Assembly (NCBI GenBank): GCA_025058835.1
Contig: JANXEI010000001.1
Span: forward strand, 128,561 to 192,560
Length of the DNA: 64,000 bases
Source of the DNA: Acidilobaceae archaeon
GTDB taxonomy: Archaea > Thermoproteota > Thermoprotei_A > Sulfolobales > Acidilobaceae
Direction of reading: 5' to 3'
Part shown: positions 51,229 to 60,107 of the stretch, piece by piece
Layout: each line of letters opens with the position of its first letter
How positions within the stretch are numbered: the stretch's first letter is position 1
The notes under the pieces: generated by a model
Told to the model about the DNA's origin: nothing
The model's database searches: none
Seen by the model: the letters and a program-made list of their open reading frames with translations, nothing else
Program-made: the position numbers and the translations under genes

Positions 51229-51728
51229 CCCTCTGGCTCCCTCCTCACCACCTTTAGCCTGACCTTCATGCCAGGCCTGAGGCTTGCAGCCTCCCTGCTC
51301 CTGATCCAGGCCAGCACGTTCACGCCGTTGGCCATCCTGGCCACTCCCACAACATAATCGTCATAGTGGCTGAAGGTGTAGGGCTTGACGTTGATGACGG
51401 TCCAAGTGATCAGCTCGCCCTCTGGGGGCATCTCCACCCACTCTGCCTCTCCCCCGCCTGGGCAATCTGCTTGCGGTGGGAACATTATCGTCTCCCCGCA
51501 CCTCGTGGCCAGGACCTTTCCCTCCCCAAGCGCCTCGAAGAACCTCTTCACCCTCTCGATGCTTAGGGTGTAGCGGAGCTTGAGCTCCCTCTGGTCGTAC
51601 CACATGGTCGCGCCCGTCCTGGGATCTATTATGGCAGGAATGCCCACGCTCCTCTTCATCTCCTCAGCGAACTCCTCCATCTTCCTGTACCAGGCCTCTA
51701 TCTCCGCCCTCTGGCTCACGGAGCTCAC
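51198..51728 (-). CDS. DUF35-type OB-fold acyl-CoA-associated protein
   Basis: The 176-residue protein has an N-terminal helical hairpin (RAEIEAWYRKMEEFAEEM) and later VLATRCGETIMFPPQADCPGGG leading into an OB fold (ELITWTVINVKPYTFSHYDDYVVGVARM). In the family the ribbon usually has four Cys (CxxC...CPxC); here only two are seen, so zinc may be lost. Such proteins bridge thiolase and HMG-CoA synthase. It overlaps the thiolase stop by 4 bases, supporting a complex. Confidence 0.85.
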   Translation of the reverse strand: MSSVSQRAEIEAWYRKMEEFAEEMKRSVGIPAIIDPRTGATMWYDQRELKLRYTLSIERVKRFFEALGEGKVLATRCGETIMFPPQADCPGGGEAEWVEMPPEGELITWTVINVKPYTFSHYDDYVVGVARMANGVNVLAWIRSREAASLRPGMKVRLKVVRREPEGYLTYELEPE

Positions 51729-52909
51729 CTCGGCCTGCTCAGGCTATAGATGGTAACGTAAGCATAGTGGCCCGTGCCCCCCACGTTGTGGGCCAAGCCT
51801 CTGCCGTGCCTGACGGTTGCCCTCCTCCCCTCCTCCACCTTGCCGAGGAGCTGCCTCACGATCTCGACAGCCATGGAGACCCCCGTTGCCCCTATGGGGT
51901 GACCCTTTGCCTTAAGGCCGCCGCTCAGGTTCACAGGTATCAGGCCTCCTGCATAGGTTTGCCCCTCTTTCACCAGCTTGTATCCCTCGCCCCTCCTTGC
52001 AAAGCCCAGATCTTCATAAGCTAACACCTCCGCTATGGTGAAGCAGTCGTGCACCTCTGCAAGGTCCAGAGCCTTGGCGGGGGCTGAGGGATCAATGTTA
52101 GCCTTCCTGTAAGCCCGCGCCGAGGCCTCCCGCGCTGCAGGGAGCGAGAGGTAGGTGCTCCTCCTCGAAATGTTGCTCGTGTCGCTTGCTGCCCCGATAG
52201 CCTCTATCCAGACGGGCGAGTCGGTGAGCTTCCTCGCCACCTCCTCGCTGGCCAGCACGACAGCAGCAGCTCCATCGGTTATGGGGCTGGAGTCCAGCAG
52301 CTTTATGGGCCAGGCAACGTACCTGCTCCTCATGCAGTCCTCCACGCTGATCTTACGCGGGAAGTGGGCCTTGGGGTTCATGCTCGCGTAGTAATGGTTC
52401 TTAACGGCTACCTCGCACAGGTCCTCCTCTTTCGCGTTGTAGGTGAACATGTAGGAGGTGGCGTAGAGGGCGTAGTAGCCTGGGAAGGTGAGGCCGAAGT
52501 TCTCGAACTCCCAGAAGTAGTTCCCTGCCCTCCCGATGAACTCCACCACCGTGGGCGTGGGGCTCTCGTTCATCTTCTCCACACCCACCACGAGGGCCAC
52601 ATCAGCCTCCCCCGCAGCTATCGCGTCGTGGGCTGCCTTGATGGCAGCGCTCCCAGTGGCGCAGGCAGCCTCCACCCTGTAGGTGGCCTTCCCGGAGAGG
52701 CCTGAGTACTCGTTGACGACCACCGCGGGCAAGGGCTCGCTGCTCCACCCTCCCGCGTTCCCTACCACGCTCAACTCTATCTCCTTCGCCTCTACCCCAG
52801 CCTCTCTTATGGCTTCCCTCACAGCCTCATGAGCTAGCTCTGCAAGGCTCACCTCATATCTCACGCCAAACCGGGAGTGGCCTGTGCCCACTATCGCGAC
52901 CTTTCTCAA
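51725..52909 (-). CDS. Thiolase (acetyl-CoA acetyltransferase / SCP2-thiolase-like)
   Basis: The 394-residue protein has the nucleophile region EAACATGSAAI, EVHDCFTIAE and the C-terminal GHPIGATG. The longest frame starts at 52957 with a hydrophobic extension, but TTG 52909 (MRKVAIVGTGHSRFG) is at the conserved family start and lies about 30 bases from the TATA island at 52936-52950. It makes acetoacetyl-CoA or cleaves 3-ketoacyl-CoA with its DUF35 partner. Confidence 0.92.
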   Translation of the reverse strand: MRKVAIVGTGHSRFGVRYEVSLAELAHEAVREAIREAGVEAKEIELSVVGNAGGWSSEPLPAVVVNEYSGLSGKATYRVEAACATGSAAIKAAHDAIAAGEADVALVVGVEKMNESPTPTVVEFIGRAGNYFWEFENFGLTFPGYYALYATSYMFTYNAKEEDLCEVAVKNHYYASMNPKAHFPRKISVEDCMRSRYVAWPIKLLDSSPITDGAAAVVLASEEVARKLTDSPVWIEAIGAASDTSNISRRSTYLSLPAAREASARAYRKANIDPSAPAKALDLAEVHDCFTIAEVLAYEDLGFARRGEGYKLVKEGQTYAGGLIPVNLSGGLKAKGHPIGATGVSMAVEIVRQLLGKVEEGRRATVRHGRGLAHNVGGTGHYAYVTIYSLSRPR

Positions 52910-52935
52910 CTGGAGCACCAGGTAGAGGAGCAGGA

Positions 52936-52950
52936 AGATTAATAAAAACT
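52936..52950. promoter_or_regulatory. Shared bidirectional TATA region (thiolase / SCP2)
   Basis: The AT island agattaataaaaact is about 27 bases from GTG 52969 on the plus strand and about 30 bases from TTG 52909 on the minus strand. It could serve both divergent lipid-metabolism genes, giving near-leaderless transcripts. Confidence 0.5.
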
Positions 52951-52968
52951 CCAGCAATACTTTCCTCG

Positions 52969-53307
52969 GTGCAAAGGGTGGAGGAGTTCGAGAGAGCCTT
53001 CATAGACCTCTTCCAGAGGGCCGTCCAGAAGGTGCCAGAGGCGAGGACCTGGAACAAGGTGTACCAGTTCAACGTGGAGGGCCAAATGTTTTACATAGAG
53101 ATCAAAGGGGGGGCAGCGAGCGTTAAGCAGGGCTCTCACCCGAGCCCCATAGCTACTCTCTCCATGTCTAGGGAGACGCTGAGCAAGATATTGAGGGGAG
53201 AGCTCGACGCTATGAAGGCTTTTATGAGCGGCCAGCTGAAGATAACGGGCAACGTGTTCGACACGGTTAACCTCAAGAAGATAATAGACGCAGGCCTAGG
53301 CAAGTGA
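52969..53307 (+). CDS. SCP2 sterol-binding domain protein
   Basis: The 112-residue protein has the SCP2 fold pattern KVYQFNVEGQMFYIEIKGG, then PIATLSMSRETLSKILRGELDAMKAFMSGQLKITGNV. It probably binds lipids or acyl-CoA. It is divergent from the thiolase gene and overlaps the next membrane protein gene (GTGA). Confidence 0.9.
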   Translation: MQRVEEFERAFIDLFQRAVQKVPEARTWNKVYQFNVEGQMFYIEIKGGAASVKQGSHPSPIATLSMSRETLSKILRGELDAMKAFMSGQLKITGNVFDTVNLKKIIDAGLGK

Positions 53308-54113
53308 CGTTATTTCCCAATTTAAGCTCTATACCATCCCTTTTTCCTTGGGTGGAGCAGGTGGCACAATACCTCGAGAACCCCTGGCAAAGGCTCATCC
53401 AGAGCCAGATCTTCGTGATCATTTACGCCGCAATTGCAGCTGTCCTCGGCATAACTTTGCAGACGTTCCTCCTAGCCCTGGTCCTCATACTCATTGCAAC
53501 TTATGTCCAGAACAGGCTCTTCAACAAGAGCCCCTTCGGCAACGCCCGCCCAGAGCAGGTGCTGAGCGCTAAGAAGCTCTACGAGGAGAAGAACACGAGG
53601 GAGATCCAAGCCCAGGACGAGGGCTTCTACATGGACATGCAGCCCCAGCTCCGCTACATGATGTGGCTCAACCTCTCCATCCTGCCCGGACTTGCCTACT
53701 TCTTCCTCGCATGGGGGAGGCTGGGGGAGCTCCAGGCCTTCCTCAGGACATACTTTGAGAGCGAGCTCATAGTTAACTTCCTGGCCTTCCTCATATACAT
53801 GGAGGGGTTCTTCGTCATCAACCAGATAGCGCTCCTCTTGGCAGCCAACAGGGCTGGAAAGGTCTCCTTCATAAACTACCCCTCCGAGTACACGGTTACC
53901 TCGAGCGGCATTGTCTTCAAGTCCCTGATCAGCAGCACAGCCATCCCCTTCCCCCTCCCCTCTATGATCGACGTGAGGGTGGATGAGAGGAGGAGCTTTG
54001 TAGATTTGGTCACAGAGGGTAAGAGGAGCTCAACGATCATAAGGCTCTACGCAAAGAACCCGAAGAGGCTGTACGAGCTCATAAAGAGGCACGGCTTTAC
54101 TGGGGGAGCTTAG
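53304..54113 (+). CDS. DUF2208-like archaeal membrane protein
   Basis: The 269-residue protein has two close membrane segments (VIIYAAIAAVLGITLQTFLLALVLILIATY), a soluble loop, two more segments (LNLSILPGLAYFFLAWG and VNFLAFLIYMEGFFVINQIALLLAA) and a C-terminal beta domain. This resembles DUF2208 proteins of archaea, whose function is unknown. It is cotranscribed with the SCP2 gene. Its end overlaps the convergent THUMP gene by 17 bases. Confidence 0.65.
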   Translation: MTLFPNLSSIPSLFPWVEQVAQYLENPWQRLIQSQIFVIIYAAIAAVLGITLQTFLLALVLILIATYVQNRLFNKSPFGNARPEQVLSAKKLYEEKNTREIQAQDEGFYMDMQPQLRYMMWLNLSILPGLAYFFLAWGRLGELQAFLRTYFESELIVNFLAFLIYMEGFFVINQIALLLAANRAGKVSFINYPSEYTVTSSGIVFKSLISSTAIPFPLPSMIDVRVDERRSFVDLVTEGKRSSTIIRLYAKNPKRLYELIKRHGFTGGA

Positions 54114-54639
54114 CCACAGAGAGTATGTGCTTCGGGCTCCCCACGTATATGGCTGCAACCCATCTCCCCCTGAACCTCACTACCTTCACATATACGATCA
54201 CGTCCGGGTTCTCGAGGTCCACTTTCCTCTCTATGCCCTCTGCCAGCATCACTATGGAGTCCCTCCTGCTCATGAGCCTCCCCTCCTCGTCCTCCAGGTG
54301 ACCGTCCAGCCTGATGGCAAAGCTCCCCTCCCCCTGCTTGCTCAGCAACTCCTCTACCGCCTGCTTCACCTCCCTCAGCCTTGGGCTCCTGACCTCGAGC
54401 ACCGGGATGAAGCGGAGGAAGGGGGAGGAGGGAGTGAGGTTAGAGGCAAGGGCTTCTGCAGCGGCGATGGGATCTTTGACCTTGCCGAGCACGACGTTGG
54501 AGGAGTACTCAGTTATGTAGAAATAGCCCGCCGTCTTCCTCATGAAGCTTGCTATCTTCCACCTTGCATGAGGGCTCGGCAGGTGAGTTATTATGACGTT
54601 GAAGGGCTTGTACGTCACCTCTACCCCTGCACTGAGCAC
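54097..54639 (-). CDS. THUMP domain protein
   Basis: The 180-residue protein has a C-terminal THUMP domain (REVKQAVEELLSKQGEGSFAIRLDGHLEDEEGRLMSR ... KVDLENPDVIVYVKVVRFRGRWVAAIYVG). THUMP binds the tRNA acceptor arm. No methylase or thiouridylase domain is fused, so it resembles Tan1/THUMPD1, which helps a partner to acetylate tRNA C12. The start is uncertain. Confidence 0.82.
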   Translation of the reverse strand: MLSAGVEVTYKPFNVIITHLPSPHARWKIASFMRKTAGYFYITEYSSNVVLGKVKDPIAAAEALASNLTPSSPFLRFIPVLEVRSPRLREVKQAVEELLSKQGEGSFAIRLDGHLEDEEGRLMSRRDSIVMLAEGIERKVDLENPDVIVYVKVVRFRGRWVAAIYVGSPKHILSVAKLPQ

Positions 54640-54679
54640 GGTCGGGGATATTAAAGGGCTCTCTCGAGGGAGCTAATCG

Positions 54680-55906
54680 GTGCATCGGTTGAGGAGGGTG
54701 GGAGTTATAGGCGGGGGCTTCGTAGGGCTAAACGTTGCCGTCCTGGCAGCCCTCAGGGGCTTCGACGTGGTCGTGGTGGATGTGAAGAGGGAGGTGGTGG
54801 AGGCCATCAACAACAACAGGCCCCTCGTGAAAGACAAGTTCGTGGAGGAGAACTGGCCCCACGTCAAAGGGAGGCTGAGGGCGACCACGGACTACGCGGA
54901 GCTCACCGGCATCTCACGCGTCGTGGTAGCAGTTAACACCCCGGTTAAAGTGCAGGGAAGGGAGCTGGTGAAGATGCTGGAGAGCGACGAGGGGAGCATG
55001 GATGACTACATAAACTTCAAGCCCCTGGAGGAGGCTGGAAAGAGGCTGGGCGAGGTAGTGAGGTCTGGCCTCATATCCTCAGAGGTCACAATATACCCCC
55101 TCGGCACCGTGCAGAGGCTCGCAGCCCCTTTCGTGAGCGTGGCAGGCAGCGCCGCTGAGAAGGTGTCCTTCGTCCACTCGCCCGAGCGGATAAACCCCGA
55201 GGACCCCGTCTGGACGGTGGCGACCATAAACAGGGTAGTGGGGGCCATGGACGAGGAGAGCCTGAGGGAGGGGGTGAGGTTCTACAAGGAGGAGCTGGGA
55301 GTACCTGTGGCAAAAGCAACGGGCATGAGGGAGGCAGAGCTCTCAAAGATTATGGAGAACGCCCAGCGGTTCCTGAACATAACGTTCATTTCATCAGTGC
55401 GGGCAGCCGCAGGGCTGACGGACATAGACTTCTACGAGGCCCTCGAGGCCTCCGCCACCAAGCCCTTCGGCTTCTCCCCCTTCCGGCCAGGCTACGTCGG
55501 GGGGCCCTGCCTAGGGAAGGACACGCTGATGCTCTACCTCTGGATGAGGGAGAGCAACGTGAGCAACAGCGTCTCGAGGCTGCTGAGGCAAGCGCTGATA
55601 GCTAACGAGTACTACCTCATTTTCCTCTCCCTAAGGGTCGCGGAGCAGGCCCGGAGGAGGGGCGCGAGGAAGGTTCTCATCAACGGCCTCGGCTACAAGC
55701 CTGGCTCCAGGAACTTCGTGGCAGAGGACGTCAACCCTCCCTGGAGGCTAAGGAGGGAGCTGGAGAGCCTTGGGCTGGAGGTGAAGGTCTTCGACCCCAA
55801 CATGCCAGAGAGGAGCGACTTCGGGAGCGAGGAGGAAGCGAGAGCTTGGGCAGAGCTCGTAGTGGGCTGGGGGAGGGAGGGAGACATAAGGCTAGAAAGG
55901 GTCTAA
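54680..55906 (+). CDS. UDP-glucose/GDP-mannose dehydrogenase family protein
   Basis: The 408-residue enzyme has an N-terminal NAD site GVIGGGFVGLNVAVLAALRGFDVVVVDV, a central linker with KIMENAQRFLNITFISS, the catalytic cysteine in GYVGGPCLGKDT, and a C-terminal domain with LINGLGYKPGSRNFVAEDV. It oxidises a nucleotide-sugar to its uronate or 2-acetamido acid, probably for surface glycans. The GTG at 54680 is used; TTG 54689 is also possible. Confidence 0.92.
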   Translation: MHRLRRVGVIGGGFVGLNVAVLAALRGFDVVVVDVKREVVEAINNNRPLVKDKFVEENWPHVKGRLRATTDYAELTGISRVVVAVNTPVKVQGRELVKMLESDEGSMDDYINFKPLEEAGKRLGEVVRSGLISSEVTIYPLGTVQRLAAPFVSVAGSAAEKVSFVHSPERINPEDPVWTVATINRVVGAMDEESLREGVRFYKEELGVPVAKATGMREAELSKIMENAQRFLNITFISSVRAAAGLTDIDFYEALEASATKPFGFSPFRPGYVGGPCLGKDTLMLYLWMRESNVSNSVSRLLRQALIANEYYLIFLSLRVAEQARRRGARKVLINGLGYKPGSRNFVAEDVNPPWRLRRELESLGLEVKVFDPNMPERSDFGSEEEARAWAELVVGWGREGDIRLERV

Positions 55907-55922
55907 AGATCGGGGGTCAGCC

Positions 55923-56309
55923 TTGAAGGACCTCTACCAGGAGCTGGCAAGGAAGCTCCACGGGAAGCACGATGCCATAAGGCGGCTCGCGGGCTACAGG
56001 CTGGAGGATGTGCCGAGAGATCTGGAGAAAGCGCTAGAGGGGAGGCTTGTGGTGCTCTACTTCACTGCTAGCTGGTGCGCTCCTTGCGTGAGCTTCATGG
56101 AGACCGTCAGGGAGGTGGCAGCCAAGCTAAGGGAGAGGGTTGCCTTCTACAAGGTAGATGTGGACAAGAACATGAGCATAGCCAACCGCTACAACGTGGA
56201 GTACCTCCCTGCCACGCTCCTCTTGAAAGGGGGAGAGCCAGTAGATAGAATATACGGCATCATCACAGCGCGAAGCCTAGAGAGCAGGATAAACCGCCTC
56301 CTAGAGTAG
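55923..56309 (+). CDS. Thioredoxin-family protein
   Basis: The 128-residue protein has a helical N-terminal extension of about 40 residues and then a thioredoxin domain with VVLYFTASWCAPCVSFMETV (active-site WCAPC) and the cis-proline YLPATLLLKGG. It is the likely cytoplasmic disulfide reductant. It starts at TTG 55923, 16 bases after the dehydrogenase. Confidence 0.92.
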   Translation: MKDLYQELARKLHGKHDAIRRLAGYRLEDVPRDLEKALEGRLVVLYFTASWCAPCVSFMETVREVAAKLRERVAFYKVDVDKNMSIANRYNVEYLPATLLLKGGEPVDRIYGIITARSLESRINRLLE

Positions 56310-56347
56310 CTATATAGGGAAGAGCCAGGTCTAAACGGGGAGCAAAG

Positions 56348-57727
56348 TTGAGGAGAAACCTTGCGAAGATCATCGCAACCATAGGTCCTGCCTCGCTTGA
56401 CAGCGAAGTCGTGGCAAACATGATCCGAGCTGGGGCCGAGGCTTTCAGGATCAACATGAGTTACGGAGACTTAGCAATATGGGACAAAATGGTCGAGGTG
56501 GTCATGGAGGCAGAGAGGAAGCTAGGTCAACAGGTAGCTCTCATAGCAGACCTAGAGGGGCCGAGGATCAGGCTCGGGGACTTTCAGCCCGTTCAGCTCA
56601 AGGCGGGCGAAAGCGTCGTGTTCTCCTTCGACCCCTCCGAGGGCATTCCTCTCCCCCACAGGGAGTTCTTCGAGACCATCAGCGAAGGGGACCAGGTGCT
56701 GATAGGAGACGGCAAGATTTCTCTCGTCGTGGAGGAGGCGGCAGGGCTAAGGGCAAAGCTGAAGGTGATCAGGGACGGCGTGCTCGAGGCTAGGAAAGGA
56801 GTCGTCATAAGCGGCAAGGAGATAGATGTCCATGCAGTCACGGCAAAGGACAGGGCAGCCCTCGAGTACGTTGTGACGAGGCCCTTCAGCCACGTCATGG
56901 TCAGCTACACGAGGAGCCCAGAGCAGATAGAGCTGGTGCGCTCCATCCTAGCCGATCACGACAGGAGGGACATAAGGGTCTTTGCAAAGATAGAGACGCC
57001 CACGGGCGTGAGGAGGGCAAAGGAGATAGCGCAGGCAGCTGACGGGCTGGTGGTGGCGAGGGGCGACCTAGGGATGCACTTCAGCCTCGAGGAGATACCC
57101 CTCATCCAGAAGGACCTCGTGTACACCGCAAGGCTCCAGTACAAGCCTGCCGTCCTTGCCACAGAGTTCCTAGCAAGCATGGTGGAGAAGCACTCTCCTA
57201 CGAGGAGCGAGATAGTAGATATATTTGAGGCAGTTAGGCTAGCCGTTGACTCCCTCATGCTGACGGGCGAAACGGCCGTGGGCAAGAACCCCGTAAAGGT
57301 GGTCCAGTGGATGTACAGAGTCATAGTCAAGGCGCAGCAGGACATCAACCCTGAGAGGCCTCCAGCTACCACCCAGATCTACAGGCTGGCGAGAGGGCTG
57401 GTGGAGCTGGTGGAGAACCTCAACACCACTCTGGTGGTGTACTCGAAGAGCGGGAGATTTGCAGAGAGGGCCTCCTCTTTCAGGCCTCTGAAGAGGTACT
57501 ACGTGGGAGTGCCCGACGAGAGGGTGGCGAGGGCAGTGAGGCTCCTCTGGGCCTCGGAACCGGTAGTGGTAGGAGATCACGAATACGAGGAAGGTTTGAG
57601 GAGGACCAGCAACCTGATTGAGGAGGAAGGCCTTGTGACTGCAGGGGAGACGCTGGTGGAGGCGGCCTGGTCGAGCAAGAGGGGCATATACACCATTAGG
57701 GTGAAAAACGTCCTAGGCCCCTCATAG
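56348..57727 (+). CDS. pyk: Pyruvate kinase
   Basis: The 459-residue enzyme has the start LAKIIATIGPASLDSE, AEAFRINMSYGD (the usual NFSHG is here NMSYG), IADLEGPRIRLGDF, catalytic FAKIETPTGVRRAKEIAQAADG, VVARGDLGMHF, SLMLTGETAVGKNPVKVV and a C-terminal domain. It converts phosphoenolpyruvate and ADP to pyruvate and ATP, the last glycolytic step. The start is TTG 56348. It overlaps the convergent nucleotidyltransferase by 6 bases. Confidence 0.94.
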   Translation: MRRNLAKIIATIGPASLDSEVVANMIRAGAEAFRINMSYGDLAIWDKMVEVVMEAERKLGQQVALIADLEGPRIRLGDFQPVQLKAGESVVFSFDPSEGIPLPHREFFETISEGDQVLIGDGKISLVVEEAAGLRAKLKVIRDGVLEARKGVVISGKEIDVHAVTAKDRAALEYVVTRPFSHVMVSYTRSPEQIELVRSILADHDRRDIRVFAKIETPTGVRRAKEIAQAADGLVVARGDLGMHFSLEEIPLIQKDLVYTARLQYKPAVLATEFLASMVEKHSPTRSEIVDIFEAVRLAVDSLMLTGETAVGKNPVKVVQWMYRVIVKAQQDINPERPPATTQIYRLARGLVELVENLNTTLVVYSKSGRFAERASSFRPLKRYYVGVPDERVARAVRLLWASEPVVVGDHEYEEGLRRTSNLIEEEGLVTAGETLVEAAWSSKRGIYTIRVKNVLGPS

Positions 57728-58276
57728 GATGGTAGCCTCCCTAAGCCTTCGCAGGAGCACATCGCCTTCCTCGAAGCTCTGCGCCCCCTCCTCTATTTTC
57801 CTCGCATCCACCGCGAGCTTGCCCCTCCTCACCAGCTTTGCTATCTCTGCCAGCCTATCCATGTCTACCCCCCTTCCAGAGTTAGCCTTGAGGAGGAGGT
57901 AGTGCTCCAGCCTTACCATCTTCACCTTGACCTCGCCTATCTCTACCCTCACGCTGTCCTCCAGCAGCCTCTCTGGCACATAGAAGTCGTAGAGGTTTTC
58001 GTAGAACTCTATGGGCACCTCCTCCCCCACCGCTGCGATCATGCGCGGCGTTCCCAGCCAGGTCTGGCCGTAGGACCACCTGAGCTCCTCAGCAAACCGC
58101 CTGTACTCCCCCTCCTCGAACAGGGGGCTCGGGTGCTCTGCAAAGAGGTCCACGTCATCTCCGAGGTCCTCCTTTCCGAGCATGTACTCAACTACGGTAC
58201 CGCCTATTATGGTGAAGCGGAAGCCCCCCTCGAGGAGAGCCTTGAGGGCCCTCCCCACAGAGCTCCTCAGCACCAT
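57722..58276 (-). CDS. Nucleotidyltransferase-fold protein (MNT-like)
   Basis: The 184-residue protein has IIGGTVVEYMLGKEDLGDDVDLF, the GG...DxD pattern of polymerase-beta-fold nucleotidyltransferases, and EVPIEFYENLYDFYVP with the third acidic residue. The C-terminal part contains VRLEHYLLLKANSGRGVDMDRLAEI as in MNT antitoxin-like proteins. No HEPN partner is beside it. The ATG at 58276 shares one base with the UPF0201 stop. Confidence 0.78.
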   Translation of the reverse strand: MVLRSSVGRALKALLEGGFRFTIIGGTVVEYMLGKEDLGDDVDLFAEHPSPLFEEGEYRRFAEELRWSYGQTWLGTPRMIAAVGEEVPIEFYENLYDFYVPERLLEDSVRVEIGEVKVKMVRLEHYLLLKANSGRGVDMDRLAEIAKLVRRGKLAVDARKIEEGAQSFEEGDVLLRRLREATIL

Positions 58277-58713
58277 TACTCCTCACACTCCTCTATGCTC
58301 CGATCCCAAAGGGGCCTCCCCCTCGAGGTGGGGGGAGCGAGGCAATCTATGACAGCCTGCGGCTTGCTGGACTCTATGGTCAACTTTATGGCGCCGAGGG
58401 GGGACTCGTGGTCGCCCGAAACGAAGCTGACCTTCCCCACAAAAGATGCCTGCTTGTGCAGGTAAACCGTTATGGCCCCCTCGGAGAGCCCTCTCTTCAT
58501 AGCGCTTCTCGCAGCATCGAGTATCCTCTCTGCCCTCAGCAGGTAGTGGAGCCTTGCGAGTCCCCTGAGGTCAGACCTAGCTACCAGGAAGGTCCTCCCT
58601 CCCCTCTCCTCCCTCTCCACAGCGATGGGGCTCATGAAGGTCTCTATTGCCCTCCTCACCTTCTCCTCCTCCTCTGTAGGCCTCACCTCGACCTCAACGG
58701 TGACATGAGCCAC
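58276..58713 (-). CDS. UPF0201 family protein (RNA-binding domain)
   Basis: The 145-residue protein from GTG 58713 (MAHVTVEVEVRPTEEEEKV) has ARSDLRGLARLHYLLRAERILDAARSAMKRGL, then FVGKVSFVSGDHESPLGAI. This is the archaeal UPF0201/COG1931 pattern. The longer frame to 58770 has an Arg-rich, unlikely N-terminus. It overlaps the UPF0200 gene, a linkage kept in many archaea where the two can even be fused. Confidence 0.88.
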   Translation of the reverse strand: MAHVTVEVEVRPTEEEEKVRRAIETFMSPIAVEREERGGRTFLVARSDLRGLARLHYLLRAERILDAARSAMKRGLSEGAITVYLHKQASFVGKVSFVSGDHESPLGAIKLTIESSKPQAVIDCLAPPTSRGRPLWDRSIEECEE

Positions 58714-59236
58714 GGAGTATCTCCTCCGCCACCCGCCTCGCCTGAGCCTCGAGCTCCTGGGGGCCTGCAACGTTAATAATAACGTGATCTGCCAGTGCTA
58801 TGACGCTCCCTATGCCGAGCTGGAGGTTTGAGAGATCTCTAGCCCTGAACTGCTCCTCCGTAAGCGTCTCGCCCGCCCTCCTCCTCTCCAGCACCCTCTT
58901 GAAGCGGAGGCGGGGAGGGGAGTGGACGGCGACTACGCAAACTGGGGCGAAGCGGGAGAAGTATTCGACCTCCTCTAGGCTCCTCAGCCCGTCCACCACG
59001 AGGGGGGGCTTAGATCTCTCCATGATCATCTGAGCCACCGCCGCGCCGCCCCTCTCCCTCCTCAGCTCCCTCGCCAACATCTCAACGTTCTCGCTAGTGA
59101 TCTCCAGCCCCCTCCTCCTCGCCTCCTCCCTCACGACGTCTCCCATTGAAACCATGGGGAAGCCAGTCGCCTCTGATATGATACGGGAAACGATGCTCTT
59201 GCCGCTCCCCGGCATGCCCGTAACTGCAATTATCAC
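58694..59236 (-). CDS. UPF0200 family nucleotide kinase-like protein
   Basis: The 180-residue P-loop protein has VTGMPGSGKSIVSRI near the start, SMGDVVREEARRRG, LVVDGLRSLEEVEYF and RDLSNLQLGIGSVIALAD, the UPF0200 pattern related to dephospho-CoA and adenylate kinases. The substrate is unknown. It overlaps UPF0201 by 20 bases. Confidence 0.9.
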   Translation of the reverse strand: MIIAVTGMPGSGKSIVSRIISEATGFPMVSMGDVVREEARRRGLEITSENVEMLARELRRERGGAAVAQMIMERSKPPLVVDGLRSLEEVEYFSRFAPVCVVAVHSPPRLRFKRVLERRRAGETLTEEQFRARDLSNLQLGIGSVIALADHVIINVAGPQELEAQARRVAEEILRGSCHR

Positions 59237-59315
59237 GCCGCGATCCTGTGCTCACCTAGCAGGAGAGGGGATAAGCTCTTATCCTCCCGAGGGAGCTCAG
59301 GGGCAGGAGAGCAGG

Positions 59316-59987
59316 TTGGTGAAGGTCAAGGTCAAGCTCGTCTCGTGGGAGGAGATAGTTGACTGGAGCATGAGGCTCGCAGAGAACATCCGTGCCTCTG
59401 GCTGGAGGCCTGACGTGGTGGTTGCCGTAGCAAGAGGCGGGTATGTGCCAGCAAGGCTGCTCTGCGACTTCCTAGAGGTCACGGACCTGCTCAGCGTGCA
59501 GAGCCAGCACTGGGTGGAGGCGGCGAAGATGGCAGACAAGGCCATCTTGAGGTATCCCTACAAGCTGGACATGAGCGGTCACAAGGTGCTCCTCGTAGAC
59601 GACATTGTAGACACGGGGGAGAGCCTGATGTTGGCAAGGGAGTACATAATGAGAGAGTGGAGGCCTCAGGAGCTCAGGATAGCCACCTTGCAGTGGATAA
59701 GCCCTGTGGCCAAGATCAAGCCGGACTACTTCCTCATAGAGGTGAAGGATTGGGTATGGTTCCAGTACCCGTGGACCAGGCTGGAGGACGTGACGCAGTT
59801 CCTGTCCAGGATCTTCAAGGAGGTGCGTGAAGTAACAGAGGAGGACCTCAAGAGGCTCTTCGAGGAGTGGTACGGCATCCACCCCCACGAGCTGGGGGCA
59901 TACTGGGAGATGGCTTTGAGAAGGCTGGAGAGCAAGGGGCTGCTGAGAAAGGCTGATGGAAAGTACGTGAGGATAAAAGAGCAGTGA
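59316..59987 (+). CDS. Phosphoribosyltransferase (purine type) with C-terminal extension
   Basis: The 223-residue protein has VVVAVARGGYVPARLLCDFL, the PRPP motif VLLVDDIVDTGESL and the base-binding region PDYFLIEVKDWVWFQYPW. It resembles xanthine-guanine type PRTs and archaeal homologues. About 60 extra residues form a helical C-terminus (LKRLFEEWYGIHPHELGAYWEMALRRL). TTG 59316 or GTG 59319 starts the conserved part; the frame is open to 59097 but the added sequence is antisense to UPF0200. Confidence 0.9.
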   Translation: MVKVKVKLVSWEEIVDWSMRLAENIRASGWRPDVVVAVARGGYVPARLLCDFLEVTDLLSVQSQHWVEAAKMADKAILRYPYKLDMSGHKVLLVDDIVDTGESLMLAREYIMREWRPQELRIATLQWISPVAKIKPDYFLIEVKDWVWFQYPWTRLEDVTQFLSRIFKEVREVTEEDLKRLFEEWYGIHPHELGAYWEMALRRLESKGLLRKADGKYVRIKEQ

Positions 59988-60005
59988 CGCTTATGTGTGA
60001 GGGGC

Positions 60006-60090
60006 GCCGGGGTGGCCGAGCGGTCCAAGGCGGCGGGCTCGAGACCCGTTGCCCCTCGCGGGCGCGTGGGTTCGAATCCCACCCCCGGCG
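60006..60090 (+). tRNA. tRNA-Ser (anticodon CGA)
   Basis: The acceptor strands GCCGGGG and CCCCGGC pair. A long variable arm (GTTGCCCCTCGCGGGCGC region) marks a class II tRNA. The anticodon loop CTCGAGA gives anticodon CGA (Ser). T-arm GGTTCGAATCC is present. Discriminator G is at 60090 and CCA is not encoded. Confidence 0.97.
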
Positions 60091-60107
60091 CTGGAGGGTG
60101 ATGTAGG

